A stretch of 64,000 bases of DNA, taken from positions 44,639-108,638 of the forward strand of contig JBMZHG010000004.1 in the NCBI GenBank assembly GCA_049616325.1, given 5' to 3'. This stretch comes from UBA11663 sp049616325. Its GTDB lineage: Bacteria > Bacteroidota > Bacteroidia > Flavobacteriales_D > Sanyastnellaceae. Below are positions 15,510 through 24,649 of this stretch, in pieces. The notes beneath the pieces are model-generated. The model had not been told where the DNA came from, searched no databases, and saw nothing but the letters and a program-made list of their open reading frames with translations. The number at the start of each line of letters is the position of its first letter. The first letter of the stretch is position 1. A program made the position numbers and the translations under genes.

Positions 15510-17141
15510 ATGACTGTCATCTGCCGAATCGTATTCGGGCTTGCCTTGCTCGTTGTGTGGACGGGTGTGACCCAAGCCCAAACTTCGCCCTCCTTCGTCG
15601 ACGTCGGCGCGGAAGCGGGATTGAATGCCGAAGGGCAGCACCACGCCGTGGCCATTGGCGACTACGACAACGACGGCGACGATGACATCTACGTCGGGTC
15701 GAAGTTCGCGGGCAACGCGCTGTATCGGAACAACGGGGACATGACGTTCGACGAAGTTGGGGCCTTCGCGGGGGTGGCCGACGAAGGATTCACCAACGCG
15801 GCGATTTGGTTTGACTTTGACAACGACGGCGACCTTGACCTTGCGACAGGCAACGGCTACGGAGGGAGCGACCCCGTGCCCAACCGTTTTTACGTCAACC
15901 AAGGCGACGGGACGTTTGTGGACATGGCCGAGGAGTTTGGGTTGAACAGCACCTTGATGTGCCGCTCCCTGCACGCCGCCGACTACGACAAAGACGGGTA
16001 CACCGACCTCTACGTGGTGAACATCAACGCCGTCAACCACTTCTACAAAAACAACGAAGGGCAAGGATTCACCAACGTTTACCAATCCTCTGGCACCCTC
16101 GACACGGGGGTGGGCATGGGAAGCATTTTCTTCGATTACGACAACGACGGGGATCAGGATTTGTACTTGACGCACGACGCCAACCAAACCAACAAGCTCT
16201 ACCGCAACAACAGCGACGGCACGTTCAACAACGTGGCGTTTTTTGCCGGTCTGAACTACCAAGGGAACTGCATGGGCGTGGACGTGGCCGACATCAATCA
16301 CGACGGCTGGCTCGACCTGTACATCACCGACCTGTACCCGAGCGCGATGTTCCTGAACGACGCCGACGGCTCGTTTTCGGACATCAGCGTGGCGTCGGGG
16401 ACCAGTGACTCGGGCATGACCTGGGGGTGCGTGTTCTTCGACTACGACCACGACGGCGAATGGGATTTGTACATCGTCAACGACTACCTGTTCGCCCCCC
16501 TGCCCAACATCCTGTACCACGGCAACGGCGACAACACGTTCACGCCGGTCAGTGCCGGAAACGCGACCTTGGAGCACACATACTCGGACTACGGGTTGGC
16601 AATGGGGGATTTGGACGGGGACGGGGATTTGGACTTGGTCATCGCCACGCCCAAGACCGCCACCCAGCCCGGAATCGCCCTCCTCCGAAACGACGCCTCC
16701 AACGGCAACTGGCTGCAGGTCAAGCTGCACGGCACGCTGAGCAACCGAGACGCCGCAGGCGCACGGGCCACGCTTCACTACGACGGCAAGGTGAGGATGG
16801 ACGAAGTGAACATCGGGCAAGGCTATTCGGGTGCAAGCACCTTGGACCTGCACTGGGGAATTGGGGAAAGTGCGACGGTGGATTCGCTGGTGGTGGACTG
16901 GCCCAACGGCGGCTCGACGACGTACCACGAATTGGACGTCAACACCCGTCACGAACTCACTGAGCCCAACGGATGTTTGGCGGACTTCAATTACGACTTC
17001 GCTCGCGCCTCAGGCGATTTGTTGGTGTTGCTGAGTGCGTACGGCGGGTTTGGTGACGAGACGGACCTGGACGGAGACGGCGTATGCGCCACGTCCGACC
17101 TGCTTGTCTTTCTGACGTTGTTTGGGACCGACTGCGAGTAG
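15510..17141 (+). CDS. secreted FG-GAP/VCBS repeat protein with ASPIC/UnbV domain and dockerin-like tail
   Basis: The 543-residue protein has a signal peptide (MTVICRIVFGLALLVVWTG then TQAQ) and then at least six FG-GAP/VCBS calcium-binding repeats of the form DYDNDGDDDIYVG, forming a probable seven-bladed propeller to about residue 390. An ASPIC/UnbV domain follows at about 395-485 (GARATLHYDGKVRMDEV, WPNGGSTTYHELD), giving the CRTAC1-type layout. The end, from CLADFNYD to FGTDCE, is a dockerin-like EF-hand segment bracketed by cysteines. No T9SS type A domain is present. I chose ATG 15510, as a longer frame only adds residues before the signal peptide. The role is unknown; such proteins are surface or secreted. 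Confidence 0.85.
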   Translation: MTVICRIVFGLALLVVWTGVTQAQTSPSFVDVGAEAGLNAEGQHHAVAIGDYDNDGDDDIYVGSKFAGNALYRNNGDMTFDEVGAFAGVADEGFTNAAIWFDFDNDGDLDLATGNGYGGSDPVPNRFYVNQGDGTFVDMAEEFGLNSTLMCRSLHAADYDKDGYTDLYVVNINAVNHFYKNNEGQGFTNVYQSSGTLDTGVGMGSIFFDYDNDGDQDLYLTHDANQTNKLYRNNSDGTFNNVAFFAGLNYQGNCMGVDVADINHDGWLDLYITDLYPSAMFLNDADGSFSDISVASGTSDSGMTWGCVFFDYDHDGEWDLYIVNDYLFAPLPNILYHGNGDNTFTPVSAGNATLEHTYSDYGLAMGDLDGDGDLDLVIATPKTATQPGIALLRNDASNGNWLQVKLHGTLSNRDAAGARATLHYDGKVRMDEVNIGQGYSGASTLDLHWGIGESATVDSLVVDWPNGGSTTYHELDVNTRHELTEPNGCLADFNYDFARASGDLLVLLSAYGGFGDETDLDGDGVCATSDLLVFLTLFGTDCE

Positions 17142-17160
17142 GATCTAGGCCCCTACACGA

Positions 17161-19668
17161 TCACTCACAAGTCAAGCCAAAGGCTCCAAGAAGTTGGAGG
17201 ATGTCCGACACGGCTACGGAGCCGTCGCCGTTGAGGTCTTCCGGGCACAAGCTTGAGGACGTTCCGTCAGACACGCACGTGCCCGAGGCGGCATCCCAAA
17301 CCGTGCCTGTCCCGCAGCAGTCCCCCGCCGAGCAGTCGACCGGACCCGCAGGTTGGCACGGCGTGCACGAGGCGAAGCAGTGAACTTCCACGCTCGAGTT
17401 TTCCGCCGGAACCACCACGGCGCGGTTGTACCCGCCCAGTCCATTCGACACGCCGCATTCCGCAGGAACCCCTTCGTCCGCTCCCCACGCGTCGCCGTTG
17501 AGGTATTTGTACTGGATCTCGGAACCGACTTGGGCCACGAAGGTCGTTCGGTAGATGCTGTCGGCACCAAGCACCATCGGGGTGTCTCCTGGAACCCAGC
17601 CCTGGAACGAACCCGCCACATGAACGCCAAGCGGATCGGCCGCGAGGTCACCCAAATCGAGTTGCAACACCACTTCGTATTGGCACGAACCGTTGTCCGC
17701 TTCCGCCAAGGGGTCGTAGTTCTGGGCGGCGGGATCCGTGCATCCCACGTTCACGAGGATGGGCAGGGTGCCGTCCGTGTCCGGTGTGGGAAGCGGCGTG
17801 TCGAGGTAGAGGTGCCACTCGCCGGGCTGCAGCGTCATCGCGGTGCCGACGTTGTTGACCGAGACAGGCAATCCCGTGAAGTGGTCGTACCACGTTCCGG
17901 CGTACGGAAAACCTGGAACCATGCTGATGGCGACCACGTCGAAGTTGCCGACCAGGACTGCATTTTGGTCAGGGCCGTACAAGTGAATGCGCTTGCCCAT
18001 GCCCGCACCGTCCACGTTGAAATCGTAGGTCCCGAACACAGGTTGATTCTTCTTCAGGTCGATGAGGGCTGAAATGGTCTTGGCAAGTCCGAGGCGGTTC
18101 GCGTTGGCTAGGTCGGCCCACGGAGCGGGCTTCTCACCCAGTTTGCATTCCTCCGCGAAGGTGCCGTTGAGGCAGTCGAAGATGCTGGTTTGGTACCCCA
18201 GCTCGCCCCACTGCCAGATCATCTTCGGCCCAGGAATCGCGAGCAAGAATGCATGGGTCATCGCCAACCGGTCCATGGCCGTGGCCTCTTCCTGAGCGTT
18301 GTACCCTCCCGACGAATTGCCGTAGGTGGCTACCTCGTATCCCATGCGCTCCTCGTCGTGGCTCTCCGCGTAAGTCACCAAATTGGGCCACGCGTAACCG
18401 CGCGCTTGCCACGAACCGTAATTGATGTCGCCGTAGTAGCCCATGGCGCTCTGGGTGTAGGCAGACGTCATCTTGCCCCAAATCATGAACCCGCCGTTTG
18501 CGAGCACCGTTTCCTCGTCGTTGTTGCCGAGGTGTTCCAAGATGAGGTACGTCTCTGGGTGATTGCTCCAAATGTCGTTGGCGTAATCGAACAAAATGTC
18601 GACGCGGCTTTGGTCGTAGTTGTTCCAAGACGCGACGTCGGTGCCGGTAAACGTTTGGGTCAGCCCCTTGCTCAGGTCGATGCGGTACCCGTCAATGTGG
18701 TACTCCTCCAACCAAAAATCAAACACGCGTTTCCAAAACTCCCGGGTCCACGGGTCGCCGTGATCGAAGTCGTATCCTGGGCTGTAGGGATGCATCGCCA
18801 CGGGATTGAACCACGGGTTGTCAGACGCGGCAGACCCGTCGGCGTTTTGGTACAGACGCACCATCGGATCGGTCCCAAAGCTGTGGTTGGGCACCACGTC
18901 CAGAATGACGGCGATGCCGCGGGCATGGCATTTGTTGACCAGCTCCTTGAGCTTGGCCTTGGGCCCATAAAATTTGTCCACCGCAAATCGAAAGTTGGGG
19001 TTGTAGCCCCAGCTCAAGTTGCCTTCAAATTCGTTCACAGGCATGAGCTCGATGGCGTTGTACCCCATGTACTCGAGGTAGTCGAGTTGGTTGATGAGGT
19101 CCTGGAAGGTTTGGCCTTCGTCAAAATCGCGGACCAGGGTTTCGTAGATGACCAAACGGTCCGACGACGGGCGCTGAAAATCGCCGTCCGTCCACAAGAA
19201 ATACGGGTTGTCGGTCCGGAAGGCCGTCGTGTGCCAGTTGGCTTGTCCTGAAGGGAAGGACGGCATGCCTGGGAAATGACTTTGGGGGATGTACTGGTCG
19301 TCCCACGGGTCCAACACCAGCTCGGCGTACGGGTCGCCCACCTCGAGTGTGCCTTCCACCATGAAGTGGTAGCGGTACCAGGAACCGGGGCTCAACCCGC
19401 TGACCTGAAGCCAGTGGCGGGTTCCGTCCACGCTCTTGCGCATCAAGGACGCGTCGTTCGAAGTGAAGTCGTTGAAGTCGCCACGCAAGTGAACGTAATC
19501 CTTGCCCGGCGCACGCAATTGAACAATCACGGTCGATCCGTTGATCACATTCACGCCGTCCAAGGTGCCCGCCGGCGGGTCGAGCACGATGGGAGTTTGG
19601 GCCAGAACCTCCAACGCCCCCGTCAGGGAGGTCAGAACCAGCAAGGCCCAAACAACGAATGCGCGCAT
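17161..19668 (-). CDS. secreted GH13 alpha-amylase-type enzyme with dockerin-like tail
   Basis: This is a GH13 enzyme acting on alpha-glucans. Order: signal peptide (MRAFVVWALLVLTSLTG then VLAQ), an N-terminal beta-sandwich, and a (beta/alpha)8 barrel with region I DVVPNH, nucleophile Asp in GYRIDLSKG, acid/base Glu in LILEHLG and the third Asp in ESHDEER (about residues 257-438 from this start). Then come GCTDPAAQNYDPLAEADNG, a CBM20/48-like module (VAGSFQGWVPGD), a cysteine-rich linker and the dockerin-like CPEDLNGDGSVAVSDILQ tail ending LTCE. I preferred ATG 19668 because it starts the signal peptide directly. It converges with the FG-GAP gene, 19 bases apart. Confidence 0.9.
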   Translation of the reverse strand: MRAFVVWALLVLTSLTGALEVLAQTPIVLDPPAGTLDGVNVINGSTVIVQLRAPGKDYVHLRGDFNDFTSNDASLMRKSVDGTRHWLQVSGLSPGSWYRYHFMVEGTLEVGDPYAELVLDPWDDQYIPQSHFPGMPSFPSGQANWHTTAFRTDNPYFLWTDGDFQRPSSDRLVIYETLVRDFDEGQTFQDLINQLDYLEYMGYNAIELMPVNEFEGNLSWGYNPNFRFAVDKFYGPKAKLKELVNKCHARGIAVILDVVPNHSFGTDPMVRLYQNADGSAASDNPWFNPVAMHPYSPGYDFDHGDPWTREFWKRVFDFWLEEYHIDGYRIDLSKGLTQTFTGTDVASWNNYDQSRVDILFDYANDIWSNHPETYLILEHLGNNDEETVLANGGFMIWGKMTSAYTQSAMGYYGDINYGSWQARGYAWPNLVTYAESHDEERMGYEVATYGNSSGGYNAQEEATAMDRLAMTHAFLLAIPGPKMIWQWGELGYQTSIFDCLNGTFAEECKLGEKPAPWADLANANRLGLAKTISALIDLKKNQPVFGTYDFNVDGAGMGKRIHLYGPDQNAVLVGNFDVVAISMVPGFPYAGTWYDHFTGLPVSVNNVGTAMTLQPGEWHLYLDTPLPTPDTDGTLPILVNVGCTDPAAQNYDPLAEADNGSCQYEVVLQLDLGDLAADPLGVHVAGSFQGWVPGDTPMVLGADSIYRTTFVAQVGSEIQYKYLNGDAWGADEGVPAECGVSNGLGGYNRAVVVPAENSSVEVHCFASCTPCQPAGPVDCSAGDCCGTGTVWDAASGTCVSDGTSSSLCPEDLNGDGSVAVSDILQLLGAFGLTCE

Positions 19669-19747
19669 CAACTTCAAGGTGTTCCAGTTAGTGTACAACC
19701 CACACCAAGATACGACACAGCCGGGAAATTTCGTCGCGTGCGGTGCG

Positions 19748-22051
19748 TCAACGCGCGGTTTCGACCACGAGTTCGTCCACGAACACCCAGGTCGGTTCCG
19801 TTGCGGCGTCGTGCCACGTCGGGCATGGCCCGGGGTTCAGCAGCGTCATCCGAACGTAGCGTGCCTCGAGTTCCAGTCCGTCGATTCGCACGGGCAGGAC
19901 GGTTTGGCGTCCGTCCGGAACCAAGGCTTTTCCTTCTCCCCACGGCGCCTGCGGGGGCAAGTCCATGAACCGCGATCCGTCCGTCGACACCGACCAACGC
20001 ACCGATTCCGGTGCGAAAATCCAGGCGTCCTGGTAGAGGTACAGCTGGGTCTCCAGCGCCGCGATCCGTTGCGCGCTGCCGAGGTCCACGACGCACGTCA
20101 TGTCCTCGCCTTGCACAGCCTGCCACGCCCCGTCCCGAAAATCACTCGACCCGCGGCGGCCGTCGGCAAGTGCCTGGAGGCCTCCGCCCGTGTAGTGTTT
20201 GCTCGGAGTGTAGCTCAGTTCGAGCGGCTGGTGCGCCGCCGCATGGCCCGCCACGGGGAAGCGCTCCGTGACTCCCGTCGCACGTCCTCGAACCGCCACG
20301 TCCACTTCGACCGTACCCCGGCCCTTGACGCGAATCGACTCGCCAACCTGGACTTCGCTGAGGCGCGTCGCGTCGCCGTCGGGTACAAACCTCACTGTTC
20401 CGCCCACGTTTCGAAGCGCGGGCCGAACCTCGACGACCACCTCGCCCTGAAGCGACGGAAGCACCTCGACTTCCACAGGAACTCCCTCCAAACCCGGCTT
20501 CAATCCCAACTGCGCCCAACGTTCGCCCAACGCGTCAAGCCTGTCCAAAAACCGGTCGTACGCCCCCTCCGCTTGCGTGATCTCGGGGCCAGACCAAAGC
20601 ACTTCCGCCAAGCCCGTGGCGCGCGGAAACACCTTGCCCATCACCTGGTCTTGAGGGGCGCGTTCGGTCCACATGTTGCATTCCCCGCCCACGATGCGTC
20701 CAGCGTTCCCCCGTGCCTCTTCCGGCACCGCCACAAACCCGTAAACCTCTTTCAAATCCGTGCTGCGCAGGGGGTAGTCCAAATAGCAATGGCTCGTCGG
20801 ACTCACCACGGCGTCCGTGCCCAAGTGCGTGGCCTCCACCGCCCCTTCCATGCCACGCCAACTTTGCACCATCGCTTCCTCGGGAAGTCCGCCTTCAAGG
20901 ATTTCGTCCCACCCCATGATGCGCTTTCCGCGCTTCGCCAGGTGCGCGCCCATTTCGTTGATGAAGGCGGTTTGAAGTTCCGCCTCGTCGTGGAGGCCGC
21001 TTCGGTGCATTTGGGCTTGGCACTTCGGGCATTCCGCCCAACGAACCTTGGGAACTTCGTCGCCGCCAATGTGAATCACGTCGGAGGGAAACAGTTCGCA
21101 GACTTCGTCCAACACCGCCTTCATGAACGCCTTGGTCGAATCGTTCCCCGCGCAGTACACGTCCTTGAACACCCCCCAGTTGTTGGGGACCGGGAGCGTG
21201 TCGCCGGTGCAGCCCAACCACGGGTACGCCGCGAGAGCCGCCCGGCAATGGCCTGGCATTTCAATTTCCGGAATGACCTTCACGTGCCGTTCAGCCGCGT
21301 AGGCCACGATGTCGGCAATTTCCTCCCGCGTGTAAAACCCGCCGGTCACTTCGCCGTCTTCCTCCGTCCGAAATCCACCCACGTCCGTCAACTTGGGGTA
21401 CGCTGCAATGGGAATGCGCCACCCTTGGTCCTCCGTCAGATGCCAATGGAGGACATTCATTTTTTGGAGGGAAATCGCTTCGATGATCTCCTTGACAAAC
21501 TCGGGTTTCATGAAGTGCCTGCAGCAGTCCAAAAGCAACCCCCGGTGCTCCAAATCCGCGCGGTCCTCGATGCGCACTGCAGGCAAGGTGAATCCACCCG
21601 GACAACCTTGCTCGCACGAAGGTGGAAGCGTTTGCCGCAACGTGGTCCAAGCGCGGAAGGCCCCGACCTCGTCTGCGGCCTCCAGCACCACGCGGTCCCC
21701 GGCAACCTCAATGACGTAGCCTTCCTTTCCCAAATCGCGGTCCGTCTCCACCCAACGCCACTCGGCCTCACTCGCAGCCACCCGCTCCCAACGAATCCCG
21801 GCCGCAGACAGCCATTCGGTCGTGGCCGTCATGCCCCAAGATTCCGGCCATGCCACCTTCAGTCCTCCGTCCGTTCGAAACCCGCGGCCCTTCGAGTCGT
21901 GGCCCAGCAGTTCAATCGAATGGGGTGCCGGAACGAGGCCCGAAAGGCTTCCTGAAGGCAAGGGATGAACCGAAGTCCGCTGGCATCCGAACAGGCCGGT
22001 GCAGAGCGCCACAAGCCAGATCCCTTCGAAGGCCTTTCTCTGCATGTTCAT
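19748..22051 (-). CDS. GH20 beta-N-acetylhexosaminidase lipoprotein
   Basis: This 767-residue enzyme should release terminal GlcNAc or GalNAc from glycans. The lipobox is GLFGC (Cys 23), so it is anchored in an outer or inner membrane leaflet. The GH20b domain covers roughly residues 35-165. The catalytic barrel follows, with substrate-assisted catalytic pair Asp331-Glu332 in IHIGGDEVPK and HWHLTEDQGWR near 202. The last part has chitobiase C-terminal/F5-8-like beta-sandwiches. Its ATG overlaps the cutC stop by four bases, so it ends the SSS-kinase-cutC-GH20 operon. Confidence 0.93.
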   Translation of the reverse strand: MNMQRKAFEGIWLVALCTGLFGCQRTSVHPLPSGSLSGLVPAPHSIELLGHDSKGRGFRTDGGLKVAWPESWGMTATTEWLSAAGIRWERVAASEAEWRWVETDRDLGKEGYVIEVAGDRVVLEAADEVGAFRAWTTLRQTLPPSCEQGCPGGFTLPAVRIEDRADLEHRGLLLDCCRHFMKPEFVKEIIEAISLQKMNVLHWHLTEDQGWRIPIAAYPKLTDVGGFRTEEDGEVTGGFYTREEIADIVAYAAERHVKVIPEIEMPGHCRAALAAYPWLGCTGDTLPVPNNWGVFKDVYCAGNDSTKAFMKAVLDEVCELFPSDVIHIGGDEVPKVRWAECPKCQAQMHRSGLHDEAELQTAFINEMGAHLAKRGKRIMGWDEILEGGLPEEAMVQSWRGMEGAVEATHLGTDAVVSPTSHCYLDYPLRSTDLKEVYGFVAVPEEARGNAGRIVGGECNMWTERAPQDQVMGKVFPRATGLAEVLWSGPEITQAEGAYDRFLDRLDALGERWAQLGLKPGLEGVPVEVEVLPSLQGEVVVEVRPALRNVGGTVRFVPDGDATRLSEVQVGESIRVKGRGTVEVDVAVRGRATGVTERFPVAGHAAAHQPLELSYTPSKHYTGGGLQALADGRRGSSDFRDGAWQAVQGEDMTCVVDLGSAQRIAALETQLYLYQDAWIFAPESVRWSVSTDGSRFMDLPPQAPWGEGKALVPDGRQTVLPVRIDGLELEARYVRMTLLNPGPCPTWHDAATEPTWVFVDELVVETAR

Positions 22052-22755
22052 TCGCCTGTCGCTTTTTCGACGGCTGCGACAAGGGCGTCGACGAGTTCAA
22101 AGTCCACCGGGTGCGTGGCCGAATCAAAGAGCGGTGAGCCTTCTTCGCGCACGGTCGTGCGGCAGGAAGCATGCACGGCCTCCACTCCGGCACGGGCCAA
22201 TTCGGCCACGTCCGCAGCCCTGACCCCGCCCCCGGCCACCACGGACATGCCCATGTCAGTCCAGGCTTTCAGGCGCTGAACGCCTTCGACGGCACGAGCG
22301 CAACCGCCACTTGAAAGCAAGGAAGTCACGCCTGCTCGGAGAAGGGTTTGGACGTCGGCGTCGGGATCCACACTCACGTCAATGGCACGGTGCCAAACCA
22401 GCGCCTCAGACCCCACCGCCTCGCACATGGCCTCCAAGTACCCTTCGTCAAGGCGACCGTCCGCCGTCAATGCTCCGACCACCACACGCTCCGCCCCGCA
22501 ATCCATCATGACCTTGGCTTCTTCCACGCTCCACGTTCGTTCTGAAGCCGAAAAAACGAAATGTCCTTCGCGCGGACGAATCAACGCCCGAGCGGGAATG
22601 CCCATGGCCAAAGCCGACTCCACCACAACGACGTTGGGAGTGATGCCTCCCACCGACCAAACCGAACAGAGCTCAACGCGGTCCGCCCCAGCCTCCATCG
22701 CCACGGCGACGTCACGCAAGGTGCTTGCACATACTTCTACCGAACATTCAGCCAT
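22048..22755 (-). CDS. cutC: CutC family protein
   Basis: This 235-residue TIM-barrel protein starts with VEVCASTLRDVAVAMEAGADRVELC, the CutC signature, and continues with RPREGHFVFS near 80, WHRAIDV near 125 and SSGGCARAVEG near 150. CutC was named for copper tolerance, but the biochemical activity of the family is unsettled. Here it lies between a sugar kinase/nucleotidyltransferase and a hexosaminidase, overlapping both (by eight and four bases), which suggests a carbohydrate-related role in this organism. That last point is inference. Confidence 0.92.
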   Translation of the reverse strand: MAECSVEVCASTLRDVAVAMEAGADRVELCSVWSVGGITPNVVVVESALAMGIPARALIRPREGHFVFSASERTWSVEEAKVMMDCGAERVVVGALTADGRLDEGYLEAMCEAVGSEALVWHRAIDVSVDPDADVQTLLRAGVTSLLSSGGCARAVEGVQRLKAWTDMGMSVVAGGGVRAADVAELARAGVEAVHASCRTTVREEGSPLFDSATHPVDFELVDALVAAVEKATGE

Positions 22756-24649
22756 GGGTTGTTGGGTTTGGGAAATTCCGCCAATCTTCAGGGTGAGTTA
22801 AGTCGACAAACTTCCCTCGGTACGGAACGAGCTGCAAGTTACCGCCAAGACGTTCCGACACGAGCATCGCCGCGGCGGGCAATTCCCGTTCACCGCGATC
22901 CGGATGCTCCGGCACCGCGGCGCACGCCTCGAGGGCTTCCGCGTAGGGCAACCTGAACAAGTTCATGCTCACCCAAACCTCGCCCGACGCATCGGCTGCC
23001 CGCGCAACCTGCTCCTCCGTGGGCTTTTCAATCAGGGCCGCAACCCCCGCATCAGCATCTCCCTCCACCACAGCGAAAGCTTGCACCCGCTCCGGAGGCA
23101 ATCCCAACGCGCTGCGTGCAAATCCCAGCATGCCGCAGCGCACTTCGTTCAATGCGGCGAGTGCGCCCAGGGGCGGCAAATTGTCGCCGTTGCACACCGC
23201 CACCGAGGTGCCTTCCCACTCCGGATGGCGCTCCAGCCCGCGTTGCACCGCGTTGGCCGTGCCGGCAGGTTTGGTCCTTCTTGCTTCGACGGTTTGACGA
23301 GCGAAATCCACCGCCATCCCCTCGGGGATCCAAGGCTGAAGCAACTCCGGTGTGAGGCGGTCTTCCGAGGAAACAACCACGCATGCAGCGTCGATTCCCT
23401 CTTCGCTCATTTGGCGGAGAAGCACGGCCAAAAAAGGGCGCCCGTTCTCCCCCACCGGCAACATGGCCTTGGTCCGCGTCCGCAACAACTCCTGCTGCGC
23501 GGGGGTGAGCTTGGCAGCGGCAACTGCGCTTGATTCTTTCATGCGGGACGATTTGCCCGCGGCCAAAATCACCGCTGGACGCTTCGACTCCTTCCAAGCT
23601 TCACATCTCGCTCCCGGCGCCGCACCAACCGACCAAGACGCCTGTGCCCCTGCCTGCCTCACGGCTGCGTGCACGGCCTCCGACTTCGACGACGGCACCC
23701 ACGCCAGGCCGCATCCTCCACCGCCGGACCCCACCACCTTCCACCCCCAAGCACCTGCTTCCAGGGCGGCCGCACGCAGCGCCTCCAACCGGGACGTGCT
23801 CAACCCCAAGCCGTCCCTCAAATGCCCGTGATGTGCGTCCATCCACGTCGCCAGGCGGGCCGGTTCAGACCATTCACGCGCCGCCTGTGACTCCAAGCTC
23901 AAGTTGCCCCACGTGGCGTTCCAAAGCGTTTGATCCTCGGCCGTCATCGTTTCCCACCTGGGCACCGAATCCGGCGCCATCCACGCCCCCCCATGTCGAT
24001 CAACCAATGCGCGGCGCAGGGTTTTGCACCTTGTCAAGTGGCCGCGCGTGTCCTTGGGTTCACCCGAATCCACCACCACCCAAACCCCTTCCGCCAGGTC
24101 CTCGAATTCCTCCACACTCCAGTCGGATTGAATTCGGTGGATGCCGCCGAGGGCGCTTGCAACGTGGTCCATGTGCCCGCCGGGCTCTCCGAAGTGAAGG
24201 ACTTCGACGCGGTGCGCCTGCCTTGCCAGTTCCATGGACGTCAACCTCACGCCGGCCACGCGTGCCAACGCGTTGACCCACGCCACCACCATGGCAGAAG
24301 AACTGCTCAGCCCCGCTTGCACAGGCAGGTCCACGTGAGCCACGACCTCTGCACCGCACCCGACGTCCCATCCTGCGGCGAGGGCTTCCGCGAGACCGGC
24401 ACGAAGAAACGCGCCCGGACCCGGTTCGCGTTCAGGAACCTGCGACACCGCGTCGTTCACGTGGCACGTCCACGAAAACCCCAATTTCGGTGTCCGGAAC
24501 GACCACACCCCGTCCGCACGAGGCCGGACCACCAACCGGCACCCCAACGGGATGGCCGCGGCAATCACAGGAAGTCCCAAATAATCTTGGTGCTCCCCAA
24601 ACAGACACACCCTCCCCGGGGCGAACGAAACGAAGGGATCAAATGCCAC
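22748..24649 (-). CDS. bifunctional GHMP sugar kinase / sugar-1-phosphate nucleotidyltransferase fusion
   Basis: Two enzymes share one 633-residue frame. Residues 1-345 are a galactokinase-like GHMP kinase: substrate motif APGRVCLFGEHQDYLG at 10-25, phosphate-binding GLSSSSA at 113-119, catalytic Asp161 in GGHMDHVAS and motif 3 VGSGGGGCG at 306-314. Residues 357-633 are a nucleotidyltransferase: PAVILAAGKSSRM at 358-370, KAMLPVG at 394-400, GTANAVQRGL at 463-472 and CNGDN near 486-490. Together they could make a sugar 1-phosphate and then a nucleotide sugar, as Bacteroides Fkp does for fucose but in the opposite domain order. The start is GTG. It overlaps the symporter by 11 bases and cutC by eight. 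Confidence 0.88.
   Translation of the reverse strand: MAFDPFVSFAPGRVCLFGEHQDYLGLPVIAAAIPLGCRLVVRPRADGVWSFRTPKLGFSWTCHVNDAVSQVPEREPGPGAFLRAGLAEALAAGWDVGCGAEVVAHVDLPVQAGLSSSSAMVVAWVNALARVAGVRLTSMELARQAHRVEVLHFGEPGGHMDHVASALGGIHRIQSDWSVEEFEDLAEGVWVVVDSGEPKDTRGHLTRCKTLRRALVDRHGGAWMAPDSVPRWETMTAEDQTLWNATWGNLSLESQAAREWSEPARLATWMDAHHGHLRDGLGLSTSRLEALRAAALEAGAWGWKVVGSGGGGCGLAWVPSSKSEAVHAAVRQAGAQASWSVGAAPGARCEAWKESKRPAVILAAGKSSRMKESSAVAAAKLTPAQQELLRTRTKAMLPVGENGRPFLAVLLRQMSEEGIDAACVVVSSEDRLTPELLQPWIPEGMAVDFARQTVEARRTKPAGTANAVQRGLERHPEWEGTSVAVCNGDNLPPLGALAALNEVRCGMLGFARSALGLPPERVQAFAVVEGDADAGVAALIEKPTEEQVARAADASGEVWVSMNLFRLPYAEALEACAAVPEHPDRGERELPAAAMLVSERLGGNLQLVPYRGKFVDLTHPEDWRNFPNPTTHG

Noticed and set aside
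15453..16952. Long minus-strand frame opposite the FG-GAP protein, Val/His-rich.
   Set aside because: It mirrors the repeated Asp/Asn/Gly codons of the calcium-binding repeats and has no start context or domain.
17142..17160. Possible bidirectional terminator between the two convergent dockerin-tagged genes.
   Set aside because: Only a five-base stem (GTAGG/CCTAC) with a long loop and no T-run.
19541..21955. Very long open frame on the + strand opposite GH20 and GH13.
   Set aside because: It is antisense to two genes with clear catalytic motifs, and its translation is Arg/His/Pro-rich with no domain. GC-rich third positions keep antisense frames open here.
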